From the NCBI RefSeq assembly GCF_016901855.1, contig NZ_JACJKY010000003.1:1-64000 (forward strand): DNA of 64,000 nucleotides, read 5' to 3'. A program made the translations under genes and the position numbers. The DNA comes from Merdimmobilis hominis (GTDB lineage: Bacteria; Bacillota; Clostridia; Oscillospirales; Ruminococcaceae). The notes beneath the pieces were generated by a model, which worked only from the letters and a program-made list of their open reading frames with translations, was not told the DNA's origin and did not search any database. Positions 43,593 through 51,750 of the stretch are shown one piece after another; position 1 is the stretch's first letter, and every line of letters starts with the position of its first letter.

Positions 43593-44933
43593 TTACTGCA
43601 TTGGGAAATTCGGCATCCGCATCCGGCGACCTTTTTTTCCTTTCATATTGCCGCTCATCATCTTCATCATCTTCTGCATCTGCTCAAACTGCTTCAGCAG
43701 GCGGTTGACGTCCTCGACCTTACGGCCGCTGCCGGCTGCAATACGGCGTTTCCGGCTCGGATTGATGATTGACGGTTTTTCGCGTTCTTCCTTTGTCATT
43801 GAGGTGATCATCGCCTCGATATACACAAGCTGACGGTCATCGATATCCATATCTTTGATTTTCGCACCGACGCCCGGGATCATCGATAACAGCTGCTTCA
43901 TCGAACCCATGTTGCGGATCTGATGCATCTGATCCAAGAGATCATTCATATCGAAGCTGTTCTGCTTCATTTTCTGAAGCATCTCATCTGCTTTTTTATC
44001 GTCAAGCGCTGTCTGCGCTTTTTCAATCAGTGTGAGCACATCGCCCATACCGAGAATACGGGATGCCATACGTTCCGGATGGAACGGCTCGATCTCGTCG
44101 AGTTTCTCACCCATACCGACGAATTTGATCGGCTTTCCGGTCACTGCCAGAACAGAAAGTGCCGCACCGCCGCGGGTGTCGCCATCGAGCTTTGTCAAAA
44201 GCACCGAGTCGATGTCCAGTGCATTGTGGAACGATTCTGCCACATTGACGGCATCCTGACCGGTCATTGCATCGACCACCAGCATGATTTCCTGCGGTGA
44301 AACGGCTGCTTTGATGCGTTTTAACTCATCCATCAGCGTTTCGTCAATATGCAGACGGCCTGCGGTATCGATAATCACAATGTCATTGCCATAGTCTTTT
44401 GCGTGGCGGATGGCCGCCTGTGCAATTTTCACCGGATCGCCCTGCCCCATCTCAAACACGGGTGCGCCAACCTGCGATCCAACCACCTTGAGCTGATCGA
44501 TTGCCGCCGGACGATAGACGTCACACGCGACAAGCAGCGGACGGTGATTCTGCTTCATAAAATATTTTGCAAGCTTTGCCGCATGCGTCGTTTTACCGGC
44601 GCCCTGCAAGCCGCACATCATCATAATAGTCGGCGGATTGGAAGCAAAGCGAATCCGCTGATTCTCATTTCCCATCAGCCGGCAAAGCTCGTCGTTTACG
44701 ATTTTGACGACCTGCTGTGCAGGTGTAAGGCTTTCCATAACCTCTGCACCGACGGCACGTTCGCTCACCGATTTGACAAAATCGCGCACGACTTTATAGC
44801 TGACGTCTGCTTCGAGCAGTGCCATTTTGACTTCGCGCATCGCTTCTTTGATGTCCTGTTCGGTCAGTTTGCCTTTGGACCGCAGCTTTTTAAACGCCGC
44901 AGACAATTTATCGGACAACGATTCAAATGCCAA
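43593..44933 (-). CDS. ffh: Signal recognition particle protein Ffh
   Basis: Ffh binds signal peptides and the 4.5S/6S RNA and brings ribosomes to FtsY. The 446-residue protein has an N domain, the GTPase domain with GLQGAGKTTHAAK, DTAGRLHID and TKLDGDTRGG, and a Met-rich M domain that ends in many Met and Lys residues. It starts with TTG at 44931-44933, eight bases after GGAGAGG. It follows ylxM, the normal order. Confidence 0.97.
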   Translation of the reverse strand: MAFESLSDKLSAAFKKLRSKGKLTEQDIKEAMREVKMALLEADVSYKVVRDFVKSVSERAVGAEVMESLTPAQQVVKIVNDELCRLMGNENQRIRFASNPPTIMMMCGLQGAGKTTHAAKLAKYFMKQNHRPLLVACDVYRPAAIDQLKVVGSQVGAPVFEMGQGDPVKIAQAAIRHAKDYGNDIVIIDTAGRLHIDETLMDELKRIKAAVSPQEIMLVVDAMTGQDAVNVAESFHNALDIDSVLLTKLDGDTRGGAALSVLAVTGKPIKFVGMGEKLDEIEPFHPERMASRILGMGDVLTLIEKAQTALDDKKADEMLQKMKQNSFDMNDLLDQMHQIRNMGSMKQLLSMIPGVGAKIKDMDIDDRQLVYIEAMITSMTKEEREKPSIINPSRKRRIAAGSGRKVEDVNRLLKQFEQMQKMMKMMSGNMKGKKGRRMRMPNFPMQ

Positions 44934-44951
44934 ATCTGTTCCTCTCCTTAC

Positions 44952-45323
44952 TTATGCGTTTTTCTCAACATAGCGTTCGATCACACGCTTGATCTGATCG
45001 ATATTATCGGAAACCGCCCGCGAGTGATGCACCGCATCATTTTCCCGTGCAATCCGGTCGACAACATAGCCGATTTCCTGAAATGCTTTGAGCGTTTCGA
45101 TGTACTGATCGAACATATGAAGCTTTTCCTCAAGCTCAAACAAATAGACCTCGCCGCGCTTAATCGAGTCGCGCACACCCTGGCGTGTGATTTCCTGATG
45201 CTCGGCAATCTCCGAAAGCGAGAGATCCTGATTATAATAAAGGTCGATGGCGTCGCGCTGTTTTTGTGTCAGCATATTGCCGTAAAAATCGAGCAAAACC
45301 GCAACGTTTAAATTCTTACTCAT
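44952..45323 (-). CDS. ylxM: YlxM-like DNA-binding protein
   Basis: YlxM is a small helix-turn-helix protein upstream of ffh in Bacillota and thought to affect the SRP pathway. The 123-residue protein shows the sigma-70 region 4-like QKQRDAIDLYYNQDLSLSEI and ITRQGVRDSIKRGE segments. The start is the ATG 45321-45323; a TTG just before it is less likely. Confidence 0.93.
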   Translation of the reverse strand: MSKNLNVAVLLDFYGNMLTQKQRDAIDLYYNQDLSLSEIAEHQEITRQGVRDSIKRGEVYLFELEEKLHMFDQYIETLKAFQEIGYVVDRIARENDAVHHSRAVSDNIDQIKRVIERYVEKNA

Positions 45324-45345
45324 CAACCCACATCCTTTTTTGCGG

Positions 45346-45371
45346 CTTGTAAAGCAATTAAGCTTTACAAG
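45346..45371 (-). other. 5'-terminal hairpin of the ylxM-ffh operon transcript
   Basis: A perfect 10-bp stem, CTTGTAAAGC / GCTTTACAAG (45346-45355 and 45362-45371), with a 6-nt AATTAA loop. The promoter places the transcription start at about 45370, so the mRNA would begin at the first base or two of the stem. There is no T-run after it, so it is not a terminator. A 5'-end hairpin can shield mRNA from 5'-end-dependent nucleases; that role is inferred. Confidence 0.7.
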
Positions 45372-45376
45372 TGGAT

Positions 45377-45405
45377 ATTATACCGAAAAAGAAGAGCCGT
45401 GTCAA
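45377..45405 (-). promoter_or_regulatory. Promoter of the ylxM-ffh-rpsP-khpA-rimM-trmD operon
   Basis: A perfect consensus on the minus strand: TTGACA (45400-45405), 17-nt spacer, TATAAT (45377-45382). The -35 box overlaps the last codons of trmB (stop at 45402). Confidence 0.92.
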
Positions 45406-46124
45406 GCCTTATTTTCCGCGGTTTCTAAACTTTTTTCGCGTCTTGGCGCCAAAAATTCGCCCGGCTGTTTGACTGCAATCAAAAACTTGGTTTTGATCCC
45501 CTGTGCGGTATACATTTCCTCATGTTCCGTACGGTAATTCGGCGAAAAGCCGCTCGTGTGCAAATCATAAGTCAGATACCGGATGGTGAATCCCATCTGC
45601 TCAAAATAACCGATCGAATGTTTAAACAGCAGATCATCGTCCGTTTTAAACCAGATTTCGCCGCCGTCTTTTAAAAAGGCGCGGTATTTCTCAAGCTGGC
45701 GCGGATGTGTCAGCCGTTTTTTGTGCTGGGACGGCTTAAACCACGGATTACAGAAATTGATGTAGATCCGCTCTGCCTGATCGGCCGGTGCATCCGAAAA
45801 ATCCATGTCAATCCGTGTAATCTCCATACTCGCAAGCAGAATATTATCCACTGGACGCTCTGCCTGTGCATACGCTGCTTCGATTGTACGCCGCGCAACA
45901 CCCAGCATATCGCTGATTAAATCAATCCCGATAAAGTTTACCTGTGGGTTTTCAACGCCCGCCTGCGCCAAAAAGCGGCCTTTTCCGCATCCCAACTCCA
46001 CATGAAGCGGCTGTTTTTTTGAAAATACCGTGTCCCATTTTCCTTTATATTCCTGCGGTTCTTTCACATAATACGGACAAGCCGCAAGCTCCGGCCGCGC
46101 CCATTTCTTCGCACGCATCCGCAT
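45402..46124 (-). CDS. trmB: tRNA m7G46 methyltransferase
   Basis: TrmB methylates G46 of tRNAs. The 240-residue protein has the SAM motif HVELGCGKGRFL, the INFCNPWFKPSQHKKRLTHP catalytic region and the DDDLLFKHSI segment. Two in-frame ATGs are close at the start (46124 and 46118); I use the first with AAGGATG upstream. It converges on nothing; its 5' region faces the divergent ROK gene. Confidence 0.96.
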   Translation of the reverse strand: MRMRAKKWARPELAACPYYVKEPQEYKGKWDTVFSKKQPLHVELGCGKGRFLAQAGVENPQVNFIGIDLISDMLGVARRTIEAAYAQAERPVDNILLASMEITRIDMDFSDAPADQAERIYINFCNPWFKPSQHKKRLTHPRQLEKYRAFLKDGGEIWFKTDDDLLFKHSIGYFEQMGFTIRYLTYDLHTSGFSPNYRTEHEEMYTAQGIKTKFLIAVKQPGEFLAPRREKSLETAENKA

Positions 46125-46220
46125 CAATCGTCACATCCTTTTTCCCATTCTTCCAGCGTTTTATCATATCATGCGAGGTGCCAAAAAGCAACCGTTTCCC
46201 ATTTGATTCCTGCGAATTTC

Positions 46221-46249
46221 TTGACACTGTGCCGTGCGCGCCGTATAAT
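46221..46249 (+). promoter_or_regulatory. ROK regulator promoter
   Basis: TTGACA (46221-46226), 17-nt spacer and TATAAT (46244-46249) make a perfect consensus. It drives the ROK gene start at 46283. Confidence 0.92.
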
Positions 46250-46282
46250 ACAAATGAGTATCTAACAGAAAGCGGTGAACAT

Positions 46283-47461
46283 ATGCCGGCAGGTAACCAG
46301 ACACTGTTAAAGCAGAACAATCAGCGTGCGATTGCCAAATATATCATTGAACACGGGCCGATTTCCAGAGCCGATCTTTCCAAAAAGCTCTCCATCAGCA
46401 AGCCCACCGTCTCCGCAAACATCACTGCACTGATCGAACGGGATCTGTTGATGGAAATCGGCTTTTCCGAAAGCGAAATCGGCAAAAAACCGATGCTTGT
46501 GGATTTTAATAAAAATGTACGGTATGTGCTGGTACTCGATTTTATCAGCTACATCACACGCGGCAGAATTCCGGTTGCTGTCTGCAATTTATATTGTGAA
46601 CCGATTTTTATTGACTTCATTTCTCTTCCGCCCGATTTTTCCGGTGCATGGATTGACAGCGAAGTCCCGCGGCAAATTGACGCACTGTGCAAAGCACACC
46701 ACATTCCGCATGAACAAATCGGAAAGCTCGTCATCACAGCACCGACTTCCTGCTACGATGAACAGCATATTCCGTTTGAATGCCGCAACGGCGATAAAAT
46801 CAATCTGGCAGATGTGTTTCACGAGCAATTTGCCGGAAAAATCGCTGTCAAGAACGATATTGACTTAGCCGCGCTCGGCGAAAAGCATTTCGGTGTCGGA
46901 AAACACGTGGATAACCTCTTATTTGCATGGATCGGACTCGCAATCGGCGGCGGTCTGATTTTAAACGGCAATTTATACGAAGGACATGCGCATTCCGGTG
47001 GTGAGCTTGCCTATTCCATCGTCTATAACGACTGGCTTCACCGTTATGACGAATTGCAGAACATCACCTCACTGGAGGGTATTCGCCGTTATATCGCCGC
47101 CCATCCCGAAGAAGCGGCCGCCTCAGTGCTTGCACCGCACTTTAAAAATGATACCTTCTATCTTGATATGATGATCGAAGCTGCTGCAAACGGCGATATC
47201 TTCTGTATTCAGTTTGCAAAAGATACCGCACGCGTCGTTGCTCGCGTGATTGCAAATCTTGCATACACACTGAATCTGCAAATGGTGATTATCGGCGGTG
47301 AATACACCGGCTTCGGCAGTATTCTCACCGATACGGTCATGCACTGTCTGGCACAGATTCCGTTGCCGCCGCCTGCTGTCACCATTCCGTTTTACACAAA
47401 CTCTGCGATGTACGGTGCGTTCCGCTTTGGTGCCGACAGCATTTTAAAAACACTCATTTAA
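46283..47461 (+). CDS. ROK-family transcriptional regulator
   Basis: A NagC/XylR-type sugar-responsive repressor of 392 residues. The N-terminal winged helix (GPISRADLSKKLSISKPTVSAN) binds DNA. The C-terminal ROK domain has the catalytic-type VKNDIDLAALGE and the glycine-rich WIGLAIGGGLILNGNLYEG. The GE(x)GH / C-x-C-G-x-x-G-C zinc motif of ROK kinases is not present: after GGELAYSIV there are no cysteines. It probably binds a sugar ligand without kinase activity. The start ATG is 46283; more upstream frame is open but lies before the promoter. Its targets are unknown; phosphoglucomutase lies two genes away on the other strand. Confidence 0.92.
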   Translation: MPAGNQTLLKQNNQRAIAKYIIEHGPISRADLSKKLSISKPTVSANITALIERDLLMEIGFSESEIGKKPMLVDFNKNVRYVLVLDFISYITRGRIPVAVCNLYCEPIFIDFISLPPDFSGAWIDSEVPRQIDALCKAHHIPHEQIGKLVITAPTSCYDEQHIPFECRNGDKINLADVFHEQFAGKIAVKNDIDLAALGEKHFGVGKHVDNLLFAWIGLAIGGGLILNGNLYEGHAHSGGELAYSIVYNDWLHRYDELQNITSLEGIRRYIAAHPEEAAASVLAPHFKNDTFYLDMMIEAAANGDIFCIQFAKDTARVVARVIANLAYTLNLQMVIIGGEYTGFGSILTDTVMHCLAQIPLPPPAVTIPFYTNSAMYGAFRFGADSILKTLI

Positions 47462-47464
47462 TAC

Positions 47465-47490
47465 AAAAGACCACCGATTGGTGGTCTTTT
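47465..47490. terminator. Shared convergent terminator
   Basis: An 11-bp stem, AAAAGACCACC / GGTGGTCTTTT (47465-47475 and 47480-47490), with a 4-nt loop and T-runs on both sides, ends both the ROK gene (stop 47461) and the lipoprotein gene (stop 47493). Confidence 0.9.
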
Positions 47491-47492
47491 TC

Positions 47493-47963
47493 TTATTCTG
47501 CATTTGTGAGCAATGCGGATACCTCGTCCAATTTTGCAAACGCCTCTTTCATCGCCTCGTCACCGGGTGCAAGGGAATCGACAAACGATTGATTGAACGT
47601 CGACGGACTCAATTCACCGATTGCTTTTTCGTAAATTTCAATACCGGCGGTTGCCTTTGCGGCACTTTCCGCAAGCAGGGTCTGCACCTGTTCATATTCG
47701 CTCGGTGCCTTGAGTTGTGACAGAGATGCATACGCCTGTTTCATTGCCGCAAGATCGTCAAGCACCTTTTTCTTTGTTTCATCAGTGATGGAAGAAAACA
47801 TGGCATCCAAATCGGCGGAAAACGGTTCGGTGGCATCGGAAATCGCTGTCATTGCTGTGCGTACCGACTGTAAATATTCTGTATTTTTTTGTTCACTGCT
47901 TGTACATCCCACCAGCAAAAAAGCGGCAATCACACAAAGCAGTGCGCATAATTTTCGTTTCAT
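47493..47963 (-). CDS. Putative lipoprotein of unknown function
   Basis: I do not recognise a family. The 156-residue protein has a signal peptide with a Lys/Arg start and a lipobox LLVGC (Cys about residue 19). It should be lipid-anchored outside the membrane. The mature part is predicted mostly alpha-helical and rich in Ala/Ser/Lys/Glu, possibly a helical bundle, with no Cys. It has GGGAGG before the ATG (47961-47963) and its own promoter and terminator. Confidence 0.85.
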   Translation of the reverse strand: MKRKLCALLCVIAAFLLVGCTSSEQKNTEYLQSVRTAMTAISDATEPFSADLDAMFSSITDETKKKVLDDLAAMKQAYASLSQLKAPSEYEQVQTLLAESAAKATAGIEIYEKAIGELSPSTFNQSFVDSLAPGDEAMKEAFAKLDEVSALLTNAE

Positions 47964-47997
47964 GAAAAATCCTCCCGCATGCATGTTTGCATTCTAC

Positions 47998-48026
47998 AGT
48001 TTAACACAATGCTGCTTCATTTGCAA
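47998..48026 (-). promoter_or_regulatory. Candidate lipoprotein promoter
   Basis: On the minus strand, TTGCAA (48021-48026) and TAAACT (47998-48003) are 17 nt apart, about 35 nt before the lipoprotein start. The -10 box deviates from consensus. Confidence 0.45.
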
Positions 48027-48035
48027 TAAAAGAAA

Positions 48036-48065
48036 AAACACGGAATCGTAAACGATTCCGTGTTT
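48036..48065 (-). terminator. Phosphoglucomutase terminator
   Basis: A 13-bp perfect stem, AAACACGGAATCG / CGATTCCGTGTTT (48036-48048 and 48053-48065), with T-runs on both sides, follows the pgm stop at 48082. Confidence 0.9.
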
Positions 48066-48081
48066 TTGTGTGAACGTTCAA

Positions 48082-49800
48082 TCAGAAGCCCAATACTTTT
48101 GTAAACGAAGCTTTCATCTCTTCGATTGCAGCCAGTGCACCCTCTTTGGTTGCGCTGATTGCAGTGTAGTATGCTTTGATTTTCGGCTCTGTGCCGGACG
48201 GACGAAGCACAATGCTGTTGCCGTTTGCCAGTGTAAACGACAAAACGTCCGATTTCGGCAGTTCAATGACAGTTTCTGCGCCGGATGTCATATCAACTGT
48301 TTTGCTTGCCAAATAGTCGCTGAAGCTGACAACAGCCTGACCTGCGATCTCTTTCGGTGTATCGGTGCGCAGCGAAGTCATGATGGCTTTCATCTGCTCC
48401 ATACCGGCAGCGCCTTCACAAGTGAAGCTCTGCTGACGGTGGATGTAGTTGCCGTATCTCTCATAGATGCTGTTGAGTGCGTCGAGGATCGAAACGCCTT
48501 TGAGTTTGTAGCTTGCAGCCATTTCGCAGATGAGCATCGAAGCGACAACTGCGTCTTTATCTCTTGCATAAGTACCAGCCAGATAGCCGTAGCTCTCCTC
48601 AAAGCCGAACAGATAACGCTCGGTTTCACCTTTCTGCTCAAGATACAGAATCTGCTCGCCGATGAATTTGAAGCCGGTCAGCACGTCGATGACTTTTACA
48701 CCGTAATCTGCTGCGATTTTTGCTGCGAGCTCGGTGGTAACGATCGTTTTGACTGCGATCGGATCTTTCGGCATAGTGCCTTTTTCGGTGCGCTGTTTGC
48801 AGATGTATTCCATCAGCAGTGCGCCCACCTCGTTGCCGGTGATGAGCACATATTCGCCGTTTTTGTCCGGAACAGCGATGCCAACACGGTCACAGTCCGG
48901 GTCGGTTGCAAGCAGCAGGTCCGGTTTGACCTCTTTGCACAGGTCAAGACCAAGTGCAAGTGCTTCCGGAATCTCCGGATTCGGGAACGGGCAGGTTTTG
49001 AATGTGCCGTCCGGCAGCTCCTGCTCTTTGACGACGGTTACATCTTTGATACCGCGCATTGCAAGAATTCTGCGAACCGGAATGTTGCCTGTACCGTTGA
49101 GCGGTGTGTATACCACTTTCAGGTTTGCTTTTTCGCAAGCTTCCAGATCGAGCGCCTGTGCTTTGACGTTCTCCAAGAATTTCTCTTCCACTTCCGGTTT
49201 GATATACTCGATGCTGCCGTCTTCGATTGCTGCATCAAAATCAACCAGTTTCACGCCGTGGAACAGGTCAACCTTCTCGATCAGGCTTAAAACACGGTCA
49301 GCTGCTTCAAGTGTCAGCTGGCAGCCATCCGGGCCGTATGCTTTGTAGCCGTTGTATTTTGCCGGGTTGTGCGAAGCGGTTACCATAACGCCCGCATCAC
49401 AGCCAAGCTCACGAACGGCAAACGACAAGCACGGTGTCGGCATCAACTGCGGATAGATGTATGCTTTGATTCCGTTTGCTGCAAATACGCGCGCGGTCTC
49501 TTTTGCAAACTTATCCGATTTGATGCGGCTGTCGTAGCTGATTGCAACGCTCGGCGACTCAACTGCTTCGTTCAAATAATCCGCAAGACCTTGGGTTGCT
49601 TTGCGAACGGTATAGATGTTCATGCGGTTTGTACCCGCGCCAATCACACCGCGCAAACCACCGGTGCCAAATTCAAGTTCACGATAAAAACGGTCTTTGA
49701 TCGCATCGGTATCGCCGGCAATCGCTGCCAGCTCTTCGCTCAAATCTGCGTCTTCCAGTTCGGTTTTGCTCCACAGTTGATACAATTCCATTTCCTTCAT
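48082..49800 (-). CDS. pgm: Phosphoglucomutase/phosphomannomutase (alpha-D-phosphohexomutase)
   Basis: It interconverts hexose 1- and 6-phosphates for glycogen and wall-sugar supply. The 572-residue protein is of the PgcA/alpha-PGM type: the active-site Ser in TASHNPAKYNGYK, the metal-binding DPDCDR, the sugar-binding GFEESYG and the C-terminal phosphate-binding RPSGTEPK. The start is the ATG 49798-49800 with AAAGAGG upstream. Confidence 0.97.
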   Translation of the reverse strand: MKEMELYQLWSKTELEDADLSEELAAIAGDTDAIKDRFYRELEFGTGGLRGVIGAGTNRMNIYTVRKATQGLADYLNEAVESPSVAISYDSRIKSDKFAKETARVFAANGIKAYIYPQLMPTPCLSFAVRELGCDAGVMVTASHNPAKYNGYKAYGPDGCQLTLEAADRVLSLIEKVDLFHGVKLVDFDAAIEDGSIEYIKPEVEEKFLENVKAQALDLEACEKANLKVVYTPLNGTGNIPVRRILAMRGIKDVTVVKEQELPDGTFKTCPFPNPEIPEALALGLDLCKEVKPDLLLATDPDCDRVGIAVPDKNGEYVLITGNEVGALLMEYICKQRTEKGTMPKDPIAVKTIVTTELAAKIAADYGVKVIDVLTGFKFIGEQILYLEQKGETERYLFGFEESYGYLAGTYARDKDAVVASMLICEMAASYKLKGVSILDALNSIYERYGNYIHRQQSFTCEGAAGMEQMKAIMTSLRTDTPKEIAGQAVVSFSDYLASKTVDMTSGAETVIELPKSDVLSFTLANGNSIVLRPSGTEPKIKAYYTAISATKEGALAAIEEMKASFTKVLGF

Positions 49801-49827
49801 GACAGTTTCCTCTTTCCATTGCAAAAT

Positions 49828-49870
49828 TTCCTTGTCCCAAGGAACCTTTTTATTAAAGCGGTCACCCGCT
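49828..49870 (-). other. Two small hairpins in the pgm leader
   Basis: The stretch upstream of pgm has two stems: TTCCTTG / CAAGGAA (49828-49844) and AGCGG / CCGCT (49857-49870). They could shape the 5' leader, but I see no known riboswitch pattern. Confidence 0.35.
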
Positions 49871-49878
49871 ATAATACA

Positions 49879-49887
49879 ATTATACCA
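49879..49887 (-). promoter_or_regulatory. Extended -10 promoter of pgm
   Basis: On the minus strand, TGGTATAAT (49879-49887) is a perfect extended -10 with no clear -35. It overlaps the last codons of the preceding gene (stop at 49880). Confidence 0.55.
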
Positions 49888-51040
49888 CAAGATAGCTCTC
49901 GATTTCCAGTTCTTCAAGCACCGGAAGCAGCGTTTGCACATCTTTTTGCAAAATAACCGGCATCAGTTCACCTGACAGCGTTGCATCCGCTTTCATCTGA
50001 CGAAGCATTTCTTTTGCAATCGTCAAATCATCTGCCTCTGTGCCAAATTTCTGCGAAAGCACGCTTCTTTGCTGCGCAATCGAATCAAGACTTACTTCCG
50101 GTGCATTTTTCTCATAGCCGATTGCACGCAGATCGACAAGTCCTGCATTTTCACTCAGTGCAGTCTGCTCTGCCATATCCACCCAGTTATATACCGGTAC
50201 ATCACCGGCAGCAGCCTGCATTTCATCGAGTGTTTGACCGAGAATCACAGTCCGTGCCGGTTCGGTCAAAATGGTATTCATATTCCGCGTATTGCGCGTC
50301 GGGAAGTTCACATCACTGACAGCAATCTGCTCAAATCCTTTTGCTGCCGCATCGGCTGCAAGCTGGCTCAAGTACAGTCTTGCTTTCTCCATATAGGGGT
50401 TAAGCCATGCTTTTCCGCCCAGCTCCACAGAGGAATCAAGCCAGTTTGTCGTGAGCTGATTTGCATAGGCAAAGGAGTTTTCGTTGCGTACATGCGCCGC
50501 TTTTGGGTCTCTGAGTCCCGTGATATGCGCCGCCGGCGTAAGTCCTGCTTTTTTGATCTCTGCACACAGCGCCTGTGCGTCAAATGCATCCGCACGCACT
50601 GTATTCAACCGGATTGCTTCCGCAGCATCCGACTGATACCAGACATCGCCGTTTTCATCTTTTAATGTGACAAACACAGTCGTATATCCCTGTGCTTTCA
50701 GTTCATTCAGATAATCTGTGAGCGCTGTACCGGTCAAAGATGCCTTGTCCGGTGTCATCACAACACCGCGCACTGCTGTCTGCTCCGGTTCTTCGCTCGA
50801 TTCAGGCAAGGATTCCTCCGGTGTACTCTCGCTCGGAACACTCGACTGCGTGCTTTCTAAAGACTGCTCGGGTTTTGCAGAAAGCCATCCGCCGATCGCC
50901 TTGCTCACCATATATCCAAACCCAACCAGCAGCACCAAAAGCAGCACGAATAACACGCCGCGCGCCACACGTCCCGGTAATTTGGAATGCGTCTTCTTAT
51001 AAATTCGCTTTGTTCGCACAACTTTTCTTGGTCTTGCCAT
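49880..51040 (-). CDS. Membrane-anchored putative glycoside-hydrolase-like (DUF4015-like) protein
   Basis: A 386-residue protein with a very basic N-terminus, one membrane helix (about residues 27-49), a Ser/Glu/Pro-rich linker (about 57-87) and an extracellular domain. The latter resembles the DUF4015 putative glycosyl hydrolase fold (TIM barrel): the LKAQGYTTVFVTLKDENGDVWYQ-type strands, ITGLRDPKAA, and WLNPYMEKARLYLSQLAADA. The substrate is unknown. It lies 90 nt downstream of the Rnf-like genes, same strand, and may be in the same operon. The ATG is 51038-51040, preceded by AAGGAG. Confidence 0.82.
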   Translation of the reverse strand: MARPRKVVRTKRIYKKTHSKLPGRVARGVLFVLLLVLLVGFGYMVSKAIGGWLSAKPEQSLESTQSSVPSESTPEESLPESSEEPEQTAVRGVVMTPDKASLTGTALTDYLNELKAQGYTTVFVTLKDENGDVWYQSDAAEAIRLNTVRADAFDAQALCAEIKKAGLTPAAHITGLRDPKAAHVRNENSFAYANQLTTNWLDSSVELGGKAWLNPYMEKARLYLSQLAADAAAKGFEQIAVSDVNFPTRNTRNMNTILTEPARTVILGQTLDEMQAAAGDVPVYNWVDMAEQTALSENAGLVDLRAIGYEKNAPEVSLDSIAQQRSVLSQKFGTEADDLTIAKEMLRQMKADATLSGELMPVILQKDVQTLLPVLEELEIESYLVV

Positions 51041-51129
51041 AACAATCTCCTTAAAAAACAAACATCCTGATGGGAAACTCCAGATATTCTTTGTTTTATG
51101 CAGTCAAAAACAAAAATATGCCTGTCCGC

Positions 51130-51750
51130 TTAGAACGGAAGCTCATGTCCGATAACGCCATACAGTGCAAGGGAAACAAGTCCGATGTAAATGAGCGTAA
51201 TCGGAAATCCGCGAAACGCTTCGGGAACGGATTCGCTCGACAAGTGCTCGTATGCGATGCGCACCGTATACGATGCAAGCATAAAGCCGATTCCTGTACC
51301 GATTGCAAATCCAAAAAACATGCCAAACGAACCTGTCACGTTGTTGGTTGCAAGCAAAAGTGCACCCAGCACCGCACAGTTGAATACACCGACATGGATA
51401 ATCGAGAGAATTTCCTGCTTGCGTTTTTTTGCGAATTTCTGTGTCAGCAGCAGTGCAATCACATACATCACACCGATGACTGCAACATAAACCGGCGGCA
51501 GTACATAATAGGAATAGGAAAGCGGTTTTAAGAGCGGGAAAATGAAGTAAACCGCAATCGACGAAACTGCCAGCATGCAGGTCATAATCAGTCCAAGCAA
51601 AAAGATATTATATTTTTTGCGCACCGAAAACAAGACGGTTGAAACGCCGATCGAGCGCGAAAAAATTGTATTTTCAATAAAAATAGCAATCATGGCATAG
51701 GTGAACATATCACCAAGGAATGTCCGAAGCGCACTCATAAATTCATTCAT
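51130..51750 (-). CDS. rnfA: RnfA-like membrane protein
   Basis: A 206-residue protein with six hydrophobic segments that aligns with RnfA/NqrE, an inner subunit of the Rnf ion-pumping ferredoxin:NAD oxidoreductase. The C-terminal FRGFPITLIYIGLVSLALYG and FNCAVLGALLL (Cys125) match. The other conserved Cys, in the LGICPFLG motif of normal RnfA, is Ser37 here (SIGVSTVLFS). In true Rnf/Nqr both Cys hold an Fe-S centre with two Cys of RnfE. It overlaps the RnfE-like gene by four bases. RnfB, which follows RnfA in complete operons, is absent. Confidence 0.88.
   Translation of the reverse strand: MNEFMSALRTFLGDMFTYAMIAIFIENTIFSRSIGVSTVLFSVRKKYNIFLLGLIMTCMLAVSSIAVYFIFPLLKPLSYSYYVLPPVYVAVIGVMYVIALLLTQKFAKKRKQEILSIIHVGVFNCAVLGALLLATNNVTGSFGMFFGFAIGTGIGFMLASYTVRIAYEHLSSESVPEAFRGFPITLIYIGLVSLALYGVIGHELPF

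Noticed and set aside
44349-45311. A 320-codon open frame opposite ffh and ylxM
   Set aside because: Antisense to two clear genes with no supporting motif or ribosome site.
48070-49290. A 406-codon open frame on the plus strand opposite pgm
   Set aside because: Antisense to pgm, Cys/Phe/His-rich and featureless; rejected for the same reason as other long shadows.
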